This document shows positions 6,314 to 7,859 of a stretch of DNA of 7,859 bases, piece after piece. Position 1 is the first letter of the stretch; each line of letters opens with the position of its first letter. Origin of the DNA: Helicobacteraceae bacterium (lineage in GTDB: Bacteria; Campylobacterota; Campylobacteria; Campylobacterales; SZUA-545); the NCBI GenBank assembly GCA_031273735.1, contig JAISRI010000074.1, positions 1-7,859 of the forward strand, read 5' to 3'. Made by a program: the position numbers and the translations under genes. Under the pieces are notes generated by a model. That model was not told where the DNA came from and made no database searches. It worked only from the letters and a program-made list of their open reading frames with translations.

Positions 6314-7249
6314 TTGCCCTTTTATCTGGATTTTGAAAAACCGCTAAAGTCAATCGAAGAGGAGCTTGAACTTGCTCAGATTCGTAACGACGAAAAAACG
6401 CTTACAAACCTTCGCAAAGATTTAGAAAAAGCTATTTCAAAAGCCTACGGCAACCTTAGCGACTACCAAAAACTCCAATTAGCGCGACATCAAGACCGCC
6501 CATACTCTCTCGATTACGTCAAACTGATCTTAGAAAACGCGTATGAGCTTCACGGCGATCGACATTTTAAGGACGATTCCGCAATCGTCTGTTTTATCGG
6601 AGAGATCGAAGATGTCGCCTGCGTTTTGATCGGCGAAGAAAAAGGGCGCGGCACAAAGACCAAGATCGCGCGCAACTTCGGTATGCCGCATCCTGAAGGC
6701 TACCGCAAAGCTCTAAGGGCGGCGCGGTTTGCCGAGAAGTTTAACCTGCCAATTTTAATGCTTGTCGATACGCCGGGGGCATATCCGGGAATCGGCGCGG
6801 AAGAACGCGGGCAAAGCGAGGCGATCGCGCAAAACCTTTATGAACTTAGCGCGATCGACGCTATAACGATCAGCGTCGTTATAGGCGAAGGCGGTAGCGG
6901 CGGCGCTTTAGCCGTAGGCGTGGCGGATCGCTTAGCTATGCTTAGTTACTCCGTCTTTAGCGTAATCTCGCCCGAAGGGTGCGCGGCAATCTTATGGAAC
7001 GATCCCGAAAAAGTTGAAACGGCTACGAAAGCGCTTAAAATCACGCCTGACGCTCTGCTTAACTACGGCTTAATCGACGATATTATCGCCGAGCCGATCG
7101 TGGGCGCTCACCGCGATAAAAAAGGCGCCGCAGACGCGATCAAACGCTACTTTCTCGACAACGTAGCCGCGCTAAGCGCGCAGGATAGATCCGAACGCTT
7201 AGCGGCGCGTTACGAAAAACTAATGAAAATGGGACGCTTTAGCGAATAG
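6314..7249 (+). CDS. accA: Acetyl-CoA carboxylase carboxyltransferase subunit alpha AccA
   Basis: AccA pairs with AccD to transfer the carboxyl group from biotinylated BCCP to acetyl-CoA, giving malonyl-CoA for fatty acid synthesis. From the TTG at 6314 the protein is 311 residues and begins MPFYLDFEKPL, which matches the N-terminus and length of campylobacterotal AccA. The open frame extends further upstream to a TTG at 6263, but those 17 extra residues overlap fabF and do not resemble the family. No in-frame ATG lies near the start; the first is within GMPHPEG. Features: a helical N-terminal region (6-60) with NLSDYQKLQLARH, then the crotonase-like domain with MPHPEGYRKALR (124-135), DTPGAYPGIGAEERGQSEA (152-170), oxyanion-loop glycines GEGGSGGA (191-198) and SVISPEGCAAILW (226-238). 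accD is not in this window. Confidence 0.96.
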   Translation: MPFYLDFEKPLKSIEEELELAQIRNDEKTLTNLRKDLEKAISKAYGNLSDYQKLQLARHQDRPYSLDYVKLILENAYELHGDRHFKDDSAIVCFIGEIEDVACVLIGEEKGRGTKTKIARNFGMPHPEGYRKALRAARFAEKFNLPILMLVDTPGAYPGIGAEERGQSEAIAQNLYELSAIDAITISVVIGEGGSGGALAVGVADRLAMLSYSVFSVISPEGCAAILWNDPEKVETATKALKITPDALLNYGLIDDIIAEPIVGAHRDKKGAADAIKRYFLDNVAALSAQDRSERLAARYEKLMKMGRFSE

Positions 7250-7314
7250 CCGTATATTTTAATCGTTTATTGATTCTTTTCTTAAATGTTAATAACTTCA
7301 AACGAGATGATTTG

Positions 7315-7332
7315 CGATTATAAATATAGTCG
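7315..7332. repeat. AT-rich dyad upstream of the exported-protein gene
   Basis: Positions 7315-7322 and 7325-7332 form an 8-bp inverted repeat with one T-G wobble and a 2-bp centre. It contains no GC-rich stem and is not followed by a T-run, so it does not look like a terminator for accA. Its closeness to the palindromes at 7342-7357 makes a protein-binding site more likely than an RNA structure, but this is only inference. Confidence 0.33.
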
Positions 7333-7341
7333 TATGTAGAT

Positions 7342-7357
7342 AAGCGCTTCCGATCGG
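7342..7357. promoter_or_regulatory. Two abutting 8-bp palindromes, operator candidate
   Basis: AAGCGCTT (7342-7349) and CCGATCGG (7350-7357) are each perfect palindromes and touch without a gap. They cover the place where a -35 element would sit relative to the TATGAT box at 7368. A regulator bound here would compete with RNA polymerase. CCGATCGG also contains the CGATCG hexamer common across the window, so the second palindrome may reflect that bias instead. Confidence 0.35.
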
Positions 7358-7367
7358 TAATTTGAGG

Positions 7368-7373
7368 TATGAT
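7368..7373 (+). promoter_or_regulatory. Putative -10 box for the exported-protein gene
   Basis: TATGAT, one mismatch from consensus, lies 23 bp before the ATG at 7397. It would leave a short leader containing the strong ribosome site AAGGAAGG (7385-7392). No clear -35 is visible. The 147-bp gap from accA and the change of gene type argue for a separate transcript starting here. Confidence 0.38.
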
Positions 7374-7396
7374 CGCAAAGTATTAAGGAAGGCGTT

Positions 7397-7859
7397 ATGA
7401 AAAAGTTTGTTGTGGCGCTAATGTTGTGCGTTTGTTCGCTTTTAGCCAATAAAGGTTATACACAACTTGGCGCTTTTGAGATTCGGGCGGTTGTGTCTAA
7501 AGATGGGAAGGCTATCGCATTGGAGGTTTTTAAGGATAAAAAACCTTTTCAAACGATAGATATAAAAAATGATTGGGCTGATAAAGCGTGCGGCGAGAAC
7601 TTTCTCTTTAGCGGGATTAACATTGACGGCGAGGAGTATGTGAAATCTTTTGGGTTCAAATGCGCGCCGTATCTGAGTACCGCGGCGTATAAGTTCGACG
7701 ACGAAAAGGGCGAATTTATTAGCGAGGGATGGCTTGACGAGGTTTCTTTCTTTTTTGACGAGCTTGGCGAAACGAAAGATTTTTATATCGGGGCGGACTA
7801 TAAAGAAAAGTGGGGTAGCGGTGAAGATTATTTTGACGGCTATAGGAAGATATACATAT
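7397..7859 (+). CDS. Unrecognised exported protein, 3' end missing
   Basis: The frame stays open for 154 codons from ATG 7397 to the window edge, so the C-terminus is missing. AAGGAAGG just upstream fixes the start. The N-terminus MKKFVVALMLCVCSLLA is a clear type I signal peptide (two lysines, hydrophobic core 4-16, likely cut after A17). The cysteines at 11 and 13 do not fit a lipobox. The mature part is acidic and aromatic-rich, with two cysteines, C65 (DKACGENF) and C89 (GFKCAPY), that could form a disulfide, and a D/E-G-Y/F-rich tail (GSGEDYFDGYR at 140-150). I do not recognise the family, and it has no membrane segment past the signal. It is most likely periplasmic. It contains no CGATCG or GATC site and uses more GGG, GGT and TTG codons than its neighbours, perhaps indicating fast evolution or transfer. 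It seems unrelated in function to accA. Confidence 0.75.
   Translation, partial: MKKFVVALMLCVCSLLANKGYTQLGAFEIRAVVSKDGKAIALEVFKDKKPFQTIDIKNDWADKACGENFLFSGINIDGEEYVKSFGFKCAPYLSTAAYKFDDEKGEFISEGWLDEVSFFFDELGETKDFYIGADYKEKWGSGEDYFDGYRKIYI

Noticed and set aside
7286..7339. 17-codon ORF in the gap after accA
   Set aside because: It has no ribosome site and crosses the dyad at 7315-7332. AT-rich gaps often yield such short frames by chance.
7397..7447. Lipoprotein signal for the exported protein (cysteines at residues 11 and 13)
   Set aside because: The residues before each cysteine (LML and LCV) do not fit a lipobox, and both cysteines lie inside the hydrophobic core. A type I signal fits better.
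1..7859. CRISPR array, insertion sequence, phage or defence genes, tRNA or rRNA
   Set aside because: I saw no regularly spaced repeats, transposase motifs, terminal inverted repeats or RNA gene signatures. Nearly all of the sequence is accounted for by conserved housekeeping genes.

Overview
This window is a block of housekeeping genes from a bacterium of the phylum Campylobacterota (the former Epsilonproteobacteria). Two lines of evidence support that: the protein sequences, and the gene order, in which mraY-murD runs divergently from gpmI-fabG-acpP-fabF-accA. From memory, Campylobacter jejuni and its relatives keep a similar order (not checked here). Base composition looks close to 50% GC by eye, much richer than Campylobacter or Helicobacter pylori. 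The window is also unusually dense in the palindrome CGATCG, often within GCGATCGC. A less-studied, moderate-GC campylobacterotal lineage is therefore likely, but I cannot name a genus.

Layout. Positions 1-87 are AT-rich, with a leftward promoter and possibly the first codons of a gene that leaves the window. Positions 88-2361 (minus strand) hold murD and mraY as a tight two-gene unit. Positions 2362-2440 are a divergent promoter region. Positions 2441-3934 (plus) hold gpmI. Positions 3935-4024 carry a weak terminator-like hairpin and a TATAAT box before fabG (4025-4768). A small hairpin (4768-4791) and a new -10-like box precede acpP (4829-5062), followed closely by fabF (5071-6309) and accA (most likely 6314-7249, TTG start). 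After a 147-bp AT-rich gap with several palindromes, a gene for an unrecognised exported protein starts at 7397 and runs off the right end.

Functionally, MraY and MurD act in peptidoglycan precursor synthesis. GpmI interconverts 3- and 2-phosphoglycerate in glycolysis and gluconeogenesis. FabG, AcpP, FabF and AccA belong to type II fatty acid synthesis: AccA helps make malonyl-CoA, AcpP carries the growing chain, FabF elongates it and FabG reduces the 3-keto product. All seven complete proteins keep the catalytic motifs I could check.

I found no mobile element, CRISPR array, RNA gene or defence system. The observations most worth following are the CGATCG enrichment, the unknown exported protein with its palindromic upstream region, and the corrected accA start.
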